From assembly GCA_900754715.1 (NCBI GenBank), contig CAAEDX010000217.1, positions 1 through 9,372 on the forward strand: DNA of 9,372 nt, read 5' to 3'. The translations under genes were made by a program, and so were the position numbers. This DNA comes from Erysipelotrichaceae bacterium. Lineage in GTDB: Bacteria; Bacillota_I; Bacilli_A; Erysipelotrichales; Erysipelotrichaceae. Of the stretch, positions 1-6,815 are shown piece by piece. Within the stretch, counting starts at the first letter, position 1. Each line of letters opens with the position of its first letter. The notes beneath the pieces were generated by a model that was not told the DNA's origin, searched no databases, and saw only the letters and a list, made by a program, of their open reading frames with translations.

Positions 1-528
1 CCCGCCATGACCGAGCAAAGAAGTCCGGTTGACCTGGATCACACAGCCCATGCTTACCCATTCCTGTATCCGGCTCAGCTCGCTTCGTTTCCGAAAATAA
101 CGCTCCGCATGCGCGATCAATGGCCGCAGGCCCATCACGATGAGCTCATACAGCCGCTCTTCTACCGCTGCTGCAGTGCCTAATGGCCAAGCGGCATCAA
201 ACTCTACAAGCACATAAGAAGAAGCACCCAAAGGCAAATACAGCTGCGTCTGAAACAAGCGCATGTATTCTGCATTCAGCATGATCTCAGCACCGGCGTA
301 CAGCTTCATCTGCAATGCGTCCGCCGCGGCTTGCGCTTCTTGAAGCCGCTGCTTGATCCGCTCGACATCCGCTTTGTCATGCATGCCTGGGATCAGATGC
401 GGCGTGGCGATGATGGCACTGATGCCATCCTGCTTGGCCATCTCGATCAGCCGCATGAACGCCTGCTGATCTGCGATGCCGTCATCGATGCCCCAGGCAC
501 AATGGCTGTGCGTGTCAATGAGCGCCAT
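1..528 (-). CDS. CpsB/YwqE-family PHP-domain tyrosine-protein phosphatase, 3' end cut by window edge
   Basis: Reading from ATG at 528 to the left edge gives 176 residues with no stop. The N-terminus has the PHP metal motif DTHSH (residues 5-9) and then DD at 15-16. ATPH follows at 41-44, GAEI at 79-82, LVEF at 107-110, IAHAERY at 138-144, and QVN at 165-167 with S170 and G173 after it. Order and spacing match CpsB/YwqE/Wzb-like manganese-dependent phosphatases of Gram-positive capsule loci. These are about 240-260 residues long, so about 70-80 residues, including the last metal ligands, lie outside. The family dephosphorylates the tyrosine-rich tail of the CpsD-type kinase and thereby tunes capsule polymerisation. 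The start overlaps the wzz gene by 14 nt and has an AGGA ribosome site 8 nt upstream, so the two are translationally coupled. The family call is firm; the exact substrate is inferred. Confidence 0.9.
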   Translation of the reverse strand, partial: MALIDTHSHCAWGIDDGIADQQAFMRLIEMAKQDGISAIIATPHLIPGMHDKADVERIKQRLQEAQAAADALQMKLYAGAEIMLNAEYMRLFQTQLYLPLGASSYVLVEFDAAWPLGTAAAVEERLYELIVMGLRPLIAHAERYFRKRSELSRIQEWVSMGCVIQVNRTSLLGHGG

Positions 529-1222
529 GTTTCATTTCCTGAAGCGGGATGGTGGTCAGTACCGGAATGCCCAGATACGCTTCCACCGCCTCACGGTTGC
601 GCAGCCTGCGATCCAGCACATACTGCAGACAGATGATGCCGACGACGAGAGCCGCGCCAGCCGCGCCACCCAGCAATGTGTTGCGCTTTACATTCGGGGA
701 CACCGGAACCTCATTCACCTCAGCCTCATTGAGGATGGTGATGTTCTCGATGCCCAGGATATCCTTCATCTCTTTTGCAAAGACGTCGACCGTCTGCTGC
801 ACGATATCGCAGGAAAGCTGCGGATCATCGGTCGTTGAAGTGATCGAGATGATCTCTGTCTCTTCCTTATTGCTCAGCGACAAGGAATCCTGCACCAGCG
901 CCACATCATTGAGCTCCAGGTTTTCGGATACCTTAGAGAGGATCGTGCGGCCCTGCAAGATCTCCATATAATTGTTCACAAGCATGGAATTGGTCTGCAT
1001 GTCACTGTATTCGATCGTTCCCTGCTCGGTCGTTTCCGGCGTGATGTAGATCGTAGACTCGCTGCTGTACTGCTTCACCATTACAAATGCGCTGATCAGA
1101 TACGCGGCAAGCGCACCGATGACAGCTATAAGGATGATCCACAGCAGCCGCTGCTTCATCATGCGAAACAGCTGCCCGAAATCGATGATGATCTCATCTT
1201 CCTGTTCTCTATAGTTGTCCAT
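515..1222 (-). CDS. Wzz/CpsC-type polysaccharide chain-length regulator
   Basis: This is a 235-residue membrane protein with the classic Wzz layout. It has a short acidic cytoplasmic N-terminus, a first membrane helix at about 27-48, an extracytoplasmic domain at about 50-178, a proline-containing segment PVSPN (173-177), a second helix at about 182-202, and a basic cytoplasmic tail ending in the LGIPVLTTIP stretch typical of CpsC/CapA adaptors. There is no Walker A motif, so it is the adaptor half only; in Bacillota it normally activates a separate BY-kinase (CpsD). I chose the ATG at 1222 because GGGGAG lies 6 nt upstream. A longer in-frame start at 1255 would overlap the sugar transferase gene and adds only polar, non-family residues. 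The gene begins 13 nt after the transferase stop and overlaps the phosphatase start. Role: sets polymer length and couples export to tyrosine phosphorylation at the cytoplasmic membrane. Confidence 0.88.
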   Translation of the reverse strand: MDNYREQEDEIIIDFGQLFRMMKQRLLWIILIAVIGALAAYLISAFVMVKQYSSESTIYITPETTEQGTIEYSDMQTNSMLVNNYMEILQGRTILSKVSENLELNDVALVQDSLSLSNKEETEIISITSTTDDPQLSCDIVQQTVDVFAKEMKDILGIENITILNEAEVNEVPVSPNVKRNTLLGGAAGAALVVGIICLQYVLDRRLRNREAVEAYLGIPVLTTIPLQEMKHGAH

Positions 1223-1235
1223 ATGTCTCTCCCCT

Positions 1236-2618
1236 TCATCTGGCCCCTCTGGCACCCGTCACCACTTGCACGGTCTGGATCAGGATGACGATATCCAGCC
1301 AGATGCTCCAGTTCAGTTGATAATATTCGTCCATCTTCAGTCGGTCGTGAAAACCCACATCGCTTCTGCCATGTGACTGCCACATCCCGGTGATGCCGGG
1401 ACGGCATTTGATGACCGTCTGATAATAGCTGCCCATGTCTTCCTTTTCCCGCGGAAGATATGGTCTTGGTCCGACGAGGCTCATCTCGCCTTTCAGCACA
1501 TTGATGAGCTGCGGAAGCTCATCCAGGCTGCTCTTGCGCAGGAACGCGCCAGCTTTGGTGATGCGCGGATCATCGATGATCTTTTTGTTGGTGAGATATT
1601 CCTCACGGATCGCCTCATCCTCCCGCATCATCTTTTCCAGCACTTGTTCCGCATCAGGCACCATGGTGCGGTACTTGTAGATCTGAAACGGCTTTCCATC
1701 CTTGCCGATGCGCTCCTGCATGAACAAGATCGGATCATGATCACCGTTTTTCATGTTGATGAGCTTCACCGCAAGCGATATCGGAAGCAGCATCAGGCAG
1801 CCTGACAGCCCGCCGGCGATATCCACGAGACGCTTGACGGCCTTGCCCATCGCCATATTGCGCTTGCGAAAGCTGGTGACCAGCAGCAGGCCGTTGAGGT
1901 CATCGACCCTGGAGTCAAACGTCACCAGTCCGCTGGCCCTGGGCACAAAACGGATCGTGTTCACCTTGCCGCTGGTCAGCGACAGGATCTCATCCATGTA
2001 TTCGCTGTCAATGCGAGAGGAAGAGACGATCAGCTGATCCACCTGCTTCTCTTCGATCACCTGACACAGCTGCGAAAAAGGATAGACGTTTTCTTTCACG
2101 ACATCCTGATCCTTGCGGCAGCCAGCGCTGAGGGTATAAGGATACCGACTGTTCTCGATGCTGATGAAGCCGACGATATCCAGCATGGCAAAACGGTTTT
2201 TCGCGGCGATCGTCTGCAAGGTCTGCGCGGTCCTGCCAGTGCCGATGACCAGCGTCTTCTCCCGGACAAACGAACGTACGCACAGCCGGATCGTCCTTGA
2301 TCCAAGCAGAGAAAGCACGAACATGACGATGCCCAGCAACACACTTTGCGCGATCACAAAGGGATCCATGTGTTTCATCAGCACGACGATGCAGATCGGG
2401 ATGAAACATAGATGAGCCTTCAATAATAACAAAAACTCCTCCCAGATCAGGCTTGTCTGCACTTTGTAATGGCAGAATAACAACAAAAGCGCAAAATAGA
2501 CCACTTGCACGCGGATCGCCATGTCTCTCTCGATGCCTAGCGCCTGTGTCATGCCCCAGAACAGCGTCATCTCCAGCACAAACTGAAGCGCCGCAATCAC
2601 TTTCTTCTTCAACACCAT
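1236..2618 (-). CDS. Polyprenyl-phosphate sugar-1-phosphate transferase (priming exopolysaccharide glycosyltransferase, WcaJ/CpsE type)
   Basis: The protein has 460 residues. The N-terminal part has about four hydrophobic helices (roughly 8-28, 37-49, 61-80, 87-105), then a nucleotide-binding-like domain with VIGTGRT (124-130), then the bacterial sugar transferase domain from about 260. The latter shows KRLVDI (262-267), a re-entrant or membrane helix, QERIGKDGKPF (301-311), KYRTM (315-319), DPRITKAG (350-357), SLDELPQ (364-370) with the catalytic Asp-Glu pair 366-367, SLVGPRP (380-386) and RPGITGMW (406-413). Enzymes of this family move a sugar-1-phosphate from a UDP-sugar to undecaprenyl phosphate, the first membrane step of capsule or exopolysaccharide assembly. 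The sugar cannot be read from sequence. The ATG at 2618 has AGGGGA just upstream; a GTG at 2645 is a less likely alternative. It is the first gene of the polysaccharide block. Confidence 0.93.
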   Translation of the reverse strand: MVLKKKVIAALQFVLEMTLFWGMTQALGIERDMAIRVQVVYFALLLLFCHYKVQTSLIWEEFLLLLKAHLCFIPICIVVLMKHMDPFVIAQSVLLGIVMFVLSLLGSRTIRLCVRSFVREKTLVIGTGRTAQTLQTIAAKNRFAMLDIVGFISIENSRYPYTLSAGCRKDQDVVKENVYPFSQLCQVIEEKQVDQLIVSSSRIDSEYMDEILSLTSGKVNTIRFVPRASGLVTFDSRVDDLNGLLLVTSFRKRNMAMGKAVKRLVDIAGGLSGCLMLLPISLAVKLINMKNGDHDPILFMQERIGKDGKPFQIYKYRTMVPDAEQVLEKMMREDEAIREEYLTNKKIIDDPRITKAGAFLRKSSLDELPQLINVLKGEMSLVGPRPYLPREKEDMGSYYQTVIKCRPGITGMWQSHGRSDVGFHDRLKMDEYYQLNWSIWLDIVILIQTVQVVTGARGAR

Positions 2619-2634
2619 CAGTCCCCTGTCCCTT

Positions 2635-2673
2635 TCAGCCGTCACATACGGCAGGAGTGCAAGCGATGAGCAT
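2635..2673 (-). other. Possible 12-codon leader reading frame upstream of the sugar transferase gene
   Basis: An ATG at 2673 opens a frame of 12 codons (MLIACTPAVCDG) that ends with TGA at 2635, 16 nt before the sugar transferase ATG. GAGG sits 4 nt upstream of this ATG, which is a short but usable spacing. It may be a leader peptide whose translation affects initiation at the next gene, or it may be chance. The codons show no run of one amino acid such as an attenuator would have. Confidence 0.15.
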
Positions 2674-2798
2674 ATTGCCTCGTTTATCTCTCTGACCGGA
2701 GGTCACCCCTCACGCACCCATGGTCATTCTCCCGCTTGCAGACCGCAACAAAAACGATGAATGAACAACTGTTCCAGAATTTGTCAAAGTTCATCCAC

Positions 2799-2826
2799 AT
2801 CGGGATAATGATACCCCCTCCCCGAT
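2799..2826 (-). repeat. Inverted repeat in the leader just downstream of the predicted promoter
   Basis: The plus strand reads ATCGGG at 2799-2804 and CCCGAT at 2821-2826, a perfect 6-bp inverted repeat around a 16-nt centre that contains a C-run. It begins about 10 nt after the expected transcription start of the promoter at 2843-2870. That position fits either an operator for a repressor or a stem at the 5' end of the mRNA. The repeat is short enough that chance cannot be excluded. Confidence 0.35.
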
Positions 2827-2842
2827 CCGAAATCAATCGTTT

Positions 2843-2870
2843 TTTATATTTTTTTACATAATATTGTCAT
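2843..2870 (-). promoter_or_regulatory. Predicted sigma-A-type promoter for the polysaccharide locus
   Basis: On the minus strand ATGACA (2870-2865) is followed after 16 nt by TATAAA (2848-2843). Each hexamer differs at one base from the consensus TTGACA and TATAAT, and the surroundings are very AT-rich. Transcription would start near 2836, giving a leader of about 215 nt before the sugar transferase ATG at 2618. No better-matched pair was found in the spacer: a perfect TTGACA at about 2782-2787 lacks a good -10 at 16-18 nt. Confidence 0.5.
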
Positions 2871-3020
2871 ATAAACACGTTTTATTTAAGAATTTACACT
2901 ATTCTTCCTGTTCAACTTTGCGTTTAGCGCTTTTTTCGGTTTTTTAATTTTCAGCATCATTCCTTTTTTCTATATTATCCGGGAAATCATCCACTCCTCT
3001 TCCTTTTCTGACATAAACGC

Positions 3021-3047
3021 GAAAAAAGACAGGATTTCCTGCCTTTT
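3021..3047 (-). terminator. Rho-independent terminator of the fatty acid operon
   Basis: Starting 13 nt past the stop of the hemolysin III-type gene, the minus strand reads AAAAGGCAGGA, then AA, then TCCTGTCTTTTTT. The arms pair over about 11 positions with one G-T wobble; the innermost pairs must open to form a loop. A run of six T follows. This is a canonical intrinsic terminator. It marks the end of the fabK-to-trhA transcript and separates it from the polysaccharide genes. The palindrome also has an A-rich stretch on its other side, so it could weakly stop transcription from the opposite direction. Confidence 0.85.
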
Positions 3048-3059
3048 CATTTGATTCAT

Positions 3060-3692
3060 TTAATACAGATGATACATAAATGCGATGCCCTGCAAGATGC
3101 CGGCAATGGCCACAAAGACATGCCAGACGACATGCGCATACGGAAACGGCTTCTTCGCATAGATGAACGCACCGATGCTGTAAGCAATGCCCCCGGCTGC
3201 CACATACAAGATGAAGGATAATGACGCGCGCTGGATCAGCTGCGGAAGCAGCACGATCACGCTCCACCCCATGCACAGATAGAGCACGAGCGACAGCTTG
3301 CTGTTCTTGCGCTTTGCGAAGATCTTATAAAAGATGCCGATGATGACCATGCCCCATTGAAACGCCAGCAGACCGGCCTTCATCCATCCCTCCATGATCG
3401 CGATCACCGCCGGCGTATAGCTGCCGGCAATGGCCAGATAGATGCAGATATGATCAAAGATGTGCAGCACATCCTTGGCTTTTGACCCTAATGGCATCGC
3501 GTGATACAGCGTAGAGGCGGTAAACATGCAGATCATGCACAGAAAAAAGATGAGGATGCCGCTGCCGGCCACCATGCCATGCGCTTCCCATGTCTGCGGA
3601 ACACCGATGCACATCCAGACGAGGAACGCTGCTGCCATGATTCCATGCGTCAGGACATTCAGCTTCTCTTCATGGCTCAGTTCAGCTCTCAT
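3060..3692 (-). CDS. trhA: Hemolysin III / PAQR-family membrane protein (TrhA-like)
   Basis: The product is a 210-residue, largely hydrophobic protein with about seven predicted membrane helices. It carries the PAQR/hemolysin III signature residues: EEKLNVLTHG near the N-terminus (9-17), S60-x3-H64 in STLYHA, D80-H81 followed by IYLAIAGSYTP (84-94), and H187-x3-H191 near the C-terminus. These Ser, Asp and His residues correspond to the zinc site of adiponectin-receptor-type PAQR proteins. Despite the name, most members are not haemolysins; bacterial TrhA proteins have been linked to membrane homeostasis. I chose ATG 3692 because AAGGA sits 7 nt upstream; the ATG at 3698 would leave the ribosome site too close. 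It overlaps plsC by 11 nt, is the last gene of the fatty acid operon and is followed by a terminator, which supports a role tied to membrane lipid state. Confidence 0.9.
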   Translation of the reverse strand: MRAELSHEEKLNVLTHGIMAAAFLVWMCIGVPQTWEAHGMVAGSGILIFFLCMICMFTASTLYHAMPLGSKAKDVLHIFDHICIYLAIAGSYTPAVIAIMEGWMKAGLLAFQWGMVIIGIFYKIFAKRKNSKLSLVLYLCMGWSVIVLLPQLIQRASLSFILYVAAGGIAYSIGAFIYAKKPFPYAHVVWHVFVAIAGILQGIAFMYHLY

Positions 3693-4365
3693 AGACATTT
3701 CCTTGGATCATGTCATGCAGGCGGACCAATACCTCCTCCTGCTTCTGCTTGCCATATTCCGCATAGGGGATCGGCTTGCCATAAATGACGCTGATACTGT
3801 GGACATGGCTTTTCTTTTCATCGAGCGCATAACAGTGCTTCAGCGTGACAGGGACGATCGCTGCCTTGCCCATATAAGCTGGCTGCAGCGATCCCATCTT
3901 GAACTCATGCATCCGATCTCCCTTGGAGCGCGTGCCCTCTGGAAAGATGAGCAGGTTCTTGCCCTGCTTCAGCCGCCTTGCGCTCTCCCTGAGCATATGC
4001 ACATTGCCCTCTCTGCTCTCCCGATCAAAATGGATCGTGCCGATCAGCTGTGCCCAGCGACCCAGCAGCGGGAGATCCTCATTCTCCTTTTTGGAGATGA
4101 ACGCGACCGGCACCGGACAGCTTGCCACGATCGGCGCCGGATCCAAAGTGCCCTGATGATTAGAGACAAAGAACAGGGGACCTTCCTTTGGAAGGCTCTC
4201 TGCGCCCTGCACATGCAGATCATAGCCCAGCGCTTTCACTGCCTTGCGCGCATATCGCTGCAGCACGAAGTAATTCTTTTCCCATTCCTCCATGCTGCTG
4301 CGGCGGGAGATGATCCATGCTCCCGGAAGAAGATGTGCCACTCTCAGTATCTGAAATGGCGTCAT
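3682..4365 (-). CDS. plsC: 1-acyl-sn-glycerol-3-phosphate acyltransferase (PlsC family)
   Basis: The product has 227 residues. The acyltransferase blocks are in order: NHQGTLD (69-75) containing the catalytic HX4D pair H70/D75, IHFDRES (111-117), FPEGTRSKG (141-149), which binds the glycerol phosphate, and IVPV (170-173). One N-terminal hydrophobic segment (about 4-20) would anchor it to the inner face of the membrane. The family acylates lysophosphatidate to phosphatidate using acyl-ACP or acyl-CoA, so its place directly after fabZ links chain synthesis to phospholipid assembly. I chose ATG 4365, 23 nt after the fabZ stop with AAGGA about 10 nt upstream. An upstream in-frame start at 4413 would overlap fabZ and adds a charged tail not typical of the family. 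The 3' end overlaps the trhA-like gene by 11 nt. Acyl donor and chain preference cannot be read from sequence. Confidence 0.92.
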   Translation of the reverse strand: MTPFQILRVAHLLPGAWIISRRSSMEEWEKNYFVLQRYARKAVKALGYDLHVQGAESLPKEGPLFFVSNHQGTLDPAPIVASCPVPVAFISKKENEDLPLLGRWAQLIGTIHFDRESREGNVHMLRESARRLKQGKNLLIFPEGTRSKGDRMHEFKMGSLQPAYMGKAAIVPVTLKHCYALDEKKSHVHSISVIYGKPIPYAEYGKQKQEEVLVRLHDMIQGNVYES

Positions 4366-4388
4366 GTTATCACGGTCCTTTCCGTAGC

Positions 4389-4826
4389 TTATTTGGCGTC
4401 GCTCAGCGCGCACATGATCTCACCGCGGGCGGCCACTTCGCCATCCACGCTGGCACAGACATCCGCAAAATAGATGCCAGCACGCTGATTGGTCAGCTTC
4501 ACTTCCAGCTTCAGCACATCCCCGGGGATGACCATGCGGCGGAAACGCATCTTGTTGATGCCGGCAAAGACACCGATCTTGCCCTTGTTTTCCTCACGGG
4601 AAAGCAAGAGCACACAGCCCGTCTGCGCCAGCGCCTCCACGATGAGCACGCCCGGCATCAGATGCTGCTGCGGAAAGTGTCCCAGAAACTGCATCTCATT
4701 GGCGCTGACACATTTATGTCCGACGATGCTCGTGCCATCCTCACCGATGCTGTCGATCTGATCGACAAGCAGGAACGGATAACGATGCGGGATGATCTTC
4801 TGAATATCATTTGAATTATATACCAT
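4389..4826 (-). CDS. fabZ: 3-hydroxyacyl-ACP dehydratase FabZ
   Basis: The product has 145 residues, the normal FabZ length, with one hot-dog fold. The N-terminal IIPHRYPFLLVD (11-22) and the active-site segment FLGHFP (47-52) with His50 are present, followed by LMPGVLIVEALAQTG (56-70) with Glu64. It dehydrates 3-hydroxyacyl-ACP to trans-2-enoyl-ACP. It lacks the FabA-type active-site sequence, so isomerisation to cis-3 is not expected from family alone, although the FabN exception in enterococci shows that FabZ-like proteins can gain it. A small oddity is His at position 55 in HFPQQHLMPG, where Pro is usual. The gene starts 3 nt after the fabF stop, with GGGAGGA inside the last fabF codons as its ribosome site. 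In streptococci accB lies between these two genes; here it is absent. Confidence 0.95.
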   Translation of the reverse strand: MVYNSNDIQKIIPHRYPFLLVDQIDSIGEDGTSIVGHKCVSANEMQFLGHFPQQHLMPGVLIVEALAQTGCVLLLSREENKGKIGVFAGINKMRFRRMVIPGDVLKLEVKLTNQRAGIYFADVCASVDGEVAARGEIMCALSDAK

Positions 4827-4829
4827 GCC

Positions 4830-6068
4830 TTAGTCCTCCCATTTCGCGAATACGAGCGAAGCATTGTGGCCGCCAAAGCCCAGTGAGTTGCTCATCGCAT
4901 AATGCAGCACTGCCTCACGGCCTTCATTAGGCACGATGTCCAAGTCACAGTCCGCATCCGGCTGTGCATAATTGATGGTCGGCGGGATATAGTTTTCCTC
5001 CAGCGCTTTCAGCGTGATGATCGCCTCGATGGCGCCGCTGGCCCCCAGCAGATGCCCGGTGTTGGACTTGGTGGAAGACATTGCCAGATGATACGCATGT
5101 TCCCCGAACGCCAGCTTTACCGCTGCCGTCTCAGTACGGTCATTGAGCGGTGTGCTCGTGCCATGCGCATTGATGTAGTCAATATCCTCGGCCTGCAAGC
5201 CAGCATCTTTCACCGCCTGCACCATCGCTCTGGCGCCGCCGCTGCCATCTTCCAGCGGCGCGGTGATATGATGCGCGTCACATGTCGCGCCATAGCCGAC
5301 GATCTCGCCATAGATGTGCGCGCCGCGCGCCTTTGCGTGTTCAAGCTCTTCCAGCACGAGGATGCCGGCGCCTTCTCCCATGACGAAACCATGACGTTCC
5401 TTGTCAAATGGGATGCTCGCGCGATCCTTGTCATCGCCCTCGCACAGCGCGCGCATGGACATGAAGCCCGCGATGGCCAGCGGCGTGATGGCCGCTTCGC
5501 TTCCCCCAGCCATCATGATGTCTTCATAGCCATCCCGGATCTTATGAAATGCCTCACCGATCGCGTTGCTGGCAGCGGCACAAGCCGTGACCGTGGAGGA
5601 ACAATGTCCCTTGCAGCCCCAATCGATGGCGACCGTGCCGGCTGCCAGATTGATGAGCGTCATCGGAATAAAGAATGGTGATACCCGGCTTGGTCCTCTG
5701 CTCTCCATGTTCTTCTGCGCTGTCTCGATCGTCTCGATGCCGCCGATGCCCGAAGCGATCAGCACACCGAAACGCTCCATGTCTTCCACTGACGTATCCA
5801 GCCCGCTGTCTTCCATCGCCTGCTTGGCCGCGATGCGCGCAAACTGCGTGAAACGGTCATTGAATTTAAGCTCACGCTTAGAGAAGTATTGCTCCATATC
5901 CAGATCCTTGACTTCCGCAGCGAGCTTGACTTTATAGTCCGCAGTATCAAAATGCGTGATTGCATCGATGCCGCACTTATTTTCTCGAATGCCCTGCCAC
6001 AGCTGTGCCGCTGTGTTGCCGATGGGTGAAACCGCACCCATGCCTGTCACTACCACTCTGCGTTTCAT
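4830..6068 (-). CDS. fabF: 3-oxoacyl-ACP synthase II (FabF)
   Basis: The product is a full-length 412-residue condensing enzyme. The catalytic triad is Cys163 in TACAAASNAIGEA, His302 in NAHGTSTP and His339 in SNTGHLLGASG, with Lys334 in SSTKSNTGH and the C-terminal FGGHN loop (398-402). The N-terminus RRVVVTGMGAVSPIG is typical of FabF. It condenses malonyl-ACP with a growing acyl-ACP and releases CO2. As the only elongating synthase in the window, it would also have to elongate any cis-unsaturated intermediate made by the FabX-like enzyme encoded upstream, a role FabB fills in E. coli. The start is 9 nt after the fabG stop, with AGGAGG overlapping that stop codon. No missing residues or frameshift seen. 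Confidence 0.97.
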   Translation of the reverse strand: MKRRVVVTGMGAVSPIGNTAAQLWQGIRENKCGIDAITHFDTADYKVKLAAEVKDLDMEQYFSKRELKFNDRFTQFARIAAKQAMEDSGLDTSVEDMERFGVLIASGIGGIETIETAQKNMESRGPSRVSPFFIPMTLINLAAGTVAIDWGCKGHCSSTVTACAAASNAIGEAFHKIRDGYEDIMMAGGSEAAITPLAIAGFMSMRALCEGDDKDRASIPFDKERHGFVMGEGAGILVLEELEHAKARGAHIYGEIVGYGATCDAHHITAPLEDGSGGARAMVQAVKDAGLQAEDIDYINAHGTSTPLNDRTETAAVKLAFGEHAYHLAMSSTKSNTGHLLGASGAIEAIITLKALEENYIPPTINYAQPDADCDLDIVPNEGREAVLHYAMSNSLGFGGHNASLVFAKWED

Positions 6069-6077
6069 GCTTACCTC

Positions 6078-6815
6078 CTACATGGCCATTCCGCCATCGA
6101 CCGAGATCACCTGTCCAGTGATGTAGCTGCTTTGATCAGATGCCAGGAACACCGCTAAATTGGCGATATCCTCCGCGCTGGCGAAGCGCTTCATGGCGAT
6201 CATGCTCATGGCCGCCTTGCGCGCGTCTTCGCTGAGCACCTTGGTCATCTCGGTCTCTACGAAGCCCGGCGCGATCGCGTTGACGCGAATGCCGCGGGCA
6301 GCCAGCTCCTTGGCCGTCGCTTTCGTCAGTCCGATGATGCCGGCCTTGCTGGCAGCGTAGTTTGCCTGTCCGATATTGCCGGCGATGCCCACCACGCTGG
6401 ACATGTTGATGATGGAACCATGACGCTGCTTCATCATGATGCGTGCCACATGTCGGATGCAGTTGAAGCATCCCTTCAGGTTGACATCGATGACACGATC
6501 AAAGTCTTCTTCTTTCATCCGCAGCAACAAGCCGTCTCTGGTGATGCCAGAGTTATTGACGAGCACATCGATGCTGCCCATTTCCTTCACGACATCGTTC
6601 ATCATTTGTTCCACGGCCGCATGATCTACCACGTTGCAGCGATATGCCATCGCCTTTACGCCTTTTTCCTCACACTGAGCGACGACTTCATTGGCAGCCT
6701 CCTCGCTTCCATTATAATTAACGACGATCTGATAGCCTTCAGCGGCGAGCGCCAAGGCGATCGCTTTGCCGATTCCTCTGCCGGCGCCGGTCACCAGCGC
6801 AGTTTTAGTTTCCAT
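6078..6815 (-). CDS. fabG: 3-oxoacyl-ACP reductase FabG
   Basis: The product is a 245-residue classical short-chain dehydrogenase. It shows the cofactor motif TGAGRGIG (9-16), NNSG (87-90; NNAG is more usual), Asn112, and the catalytic Ser140, Tyr153 and Lys157 in SSVVG and YAASK. NAIAPGFVETEM (179-190) and the C-terminal ISVDGGMAM are typical of FabG. It reduces 3-oxoacyl-ACP to 3-hydroxyacyl-ACP, expected with NADPH. The start overlaps the fabD end by 11 nt, and AAGGAGG lies 9 nt upstream inside fabD. Position between fabD and fabF is the standard fab cluster order, which separates it from the many other SDR enzymes. Confidence 0.96.
   Translation of the reverse strand: METKTALVTGAGRGIGKAIALALAAEGYQIVVNYNGSEEAANEVVAQCEEKGVKAMAYRCNVVDHAAVEQMMNDVVKEMGSIDVLVNNSGITRDGLLLRMKEEDFDRVIDVNLKGCFNCIRHVARIMMKQRHGSIINMSSVVGIAGNIGQANYAASKAGIIGLTKATAKELAARGIRVNAIAPGFVETEMTKVLSEDARKAAMSMIAMKRFASAEDIANLAVFLASDQSSYITGQVISVDGGMAM

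Larger units (their letters stand above)
2619..3059. other. AT-rich intergenic region between the fatty acid operon and the polysaccharide locus
   Basis: This stretch of about 440 bases has no convincing protein gene. It holds, from right to left, the terminator of the fatty acid operon (3021-3047), a strongly AT-rich stretch (about 2835-2960) with a plausible minus-strand promoter, an inverted repeat (2799-2826), a small perfect hairpin sequence (2693-2705, TGACC-GGA-GGTCA) and a purine-rich lead-in to the sugar transferase gene. Two very short minus-strand reading frames (2684-2800, 38 codons, and 2635-2673, 12 codons) are present but unsupported as genes. The sharp fall in GC compared with both flanks is typical of a promoter region and of a boundary between transcription units. 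Confidence 0.8.

Noticed and set aside
1223..1255. Longer start for the chain-length regulator
   Set aside because: It would overlap the end of the sugar transferase gene and adds 11 residues without family match; GGGGAG is correctly spaced for ATG 1222.
2761..2787. Perfect TTGACA hexamer on the minus strand (about 2782-2787) as a promoter
   Set aside because: No acceptable -10 hexamer is found at 16-18 nt; the best match at 19 nt (ATTCAT) has only three of six consensus bases.
3526..4473. Long plus-strand open frame of 315 codons opposite plsC and the trhA-like gene
   Set aside because: It is antisense to two conserved genes, has no recognisable motif, is rich in His, Arg and Gln as expected from reverse reading, and has no supporting ribosome site or promoter.
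4902..5681. Plus-strand open frame of 259 codons opposite fabF
   Set aside because: Antisense shadow of fabF; no domain and no initiation signal.
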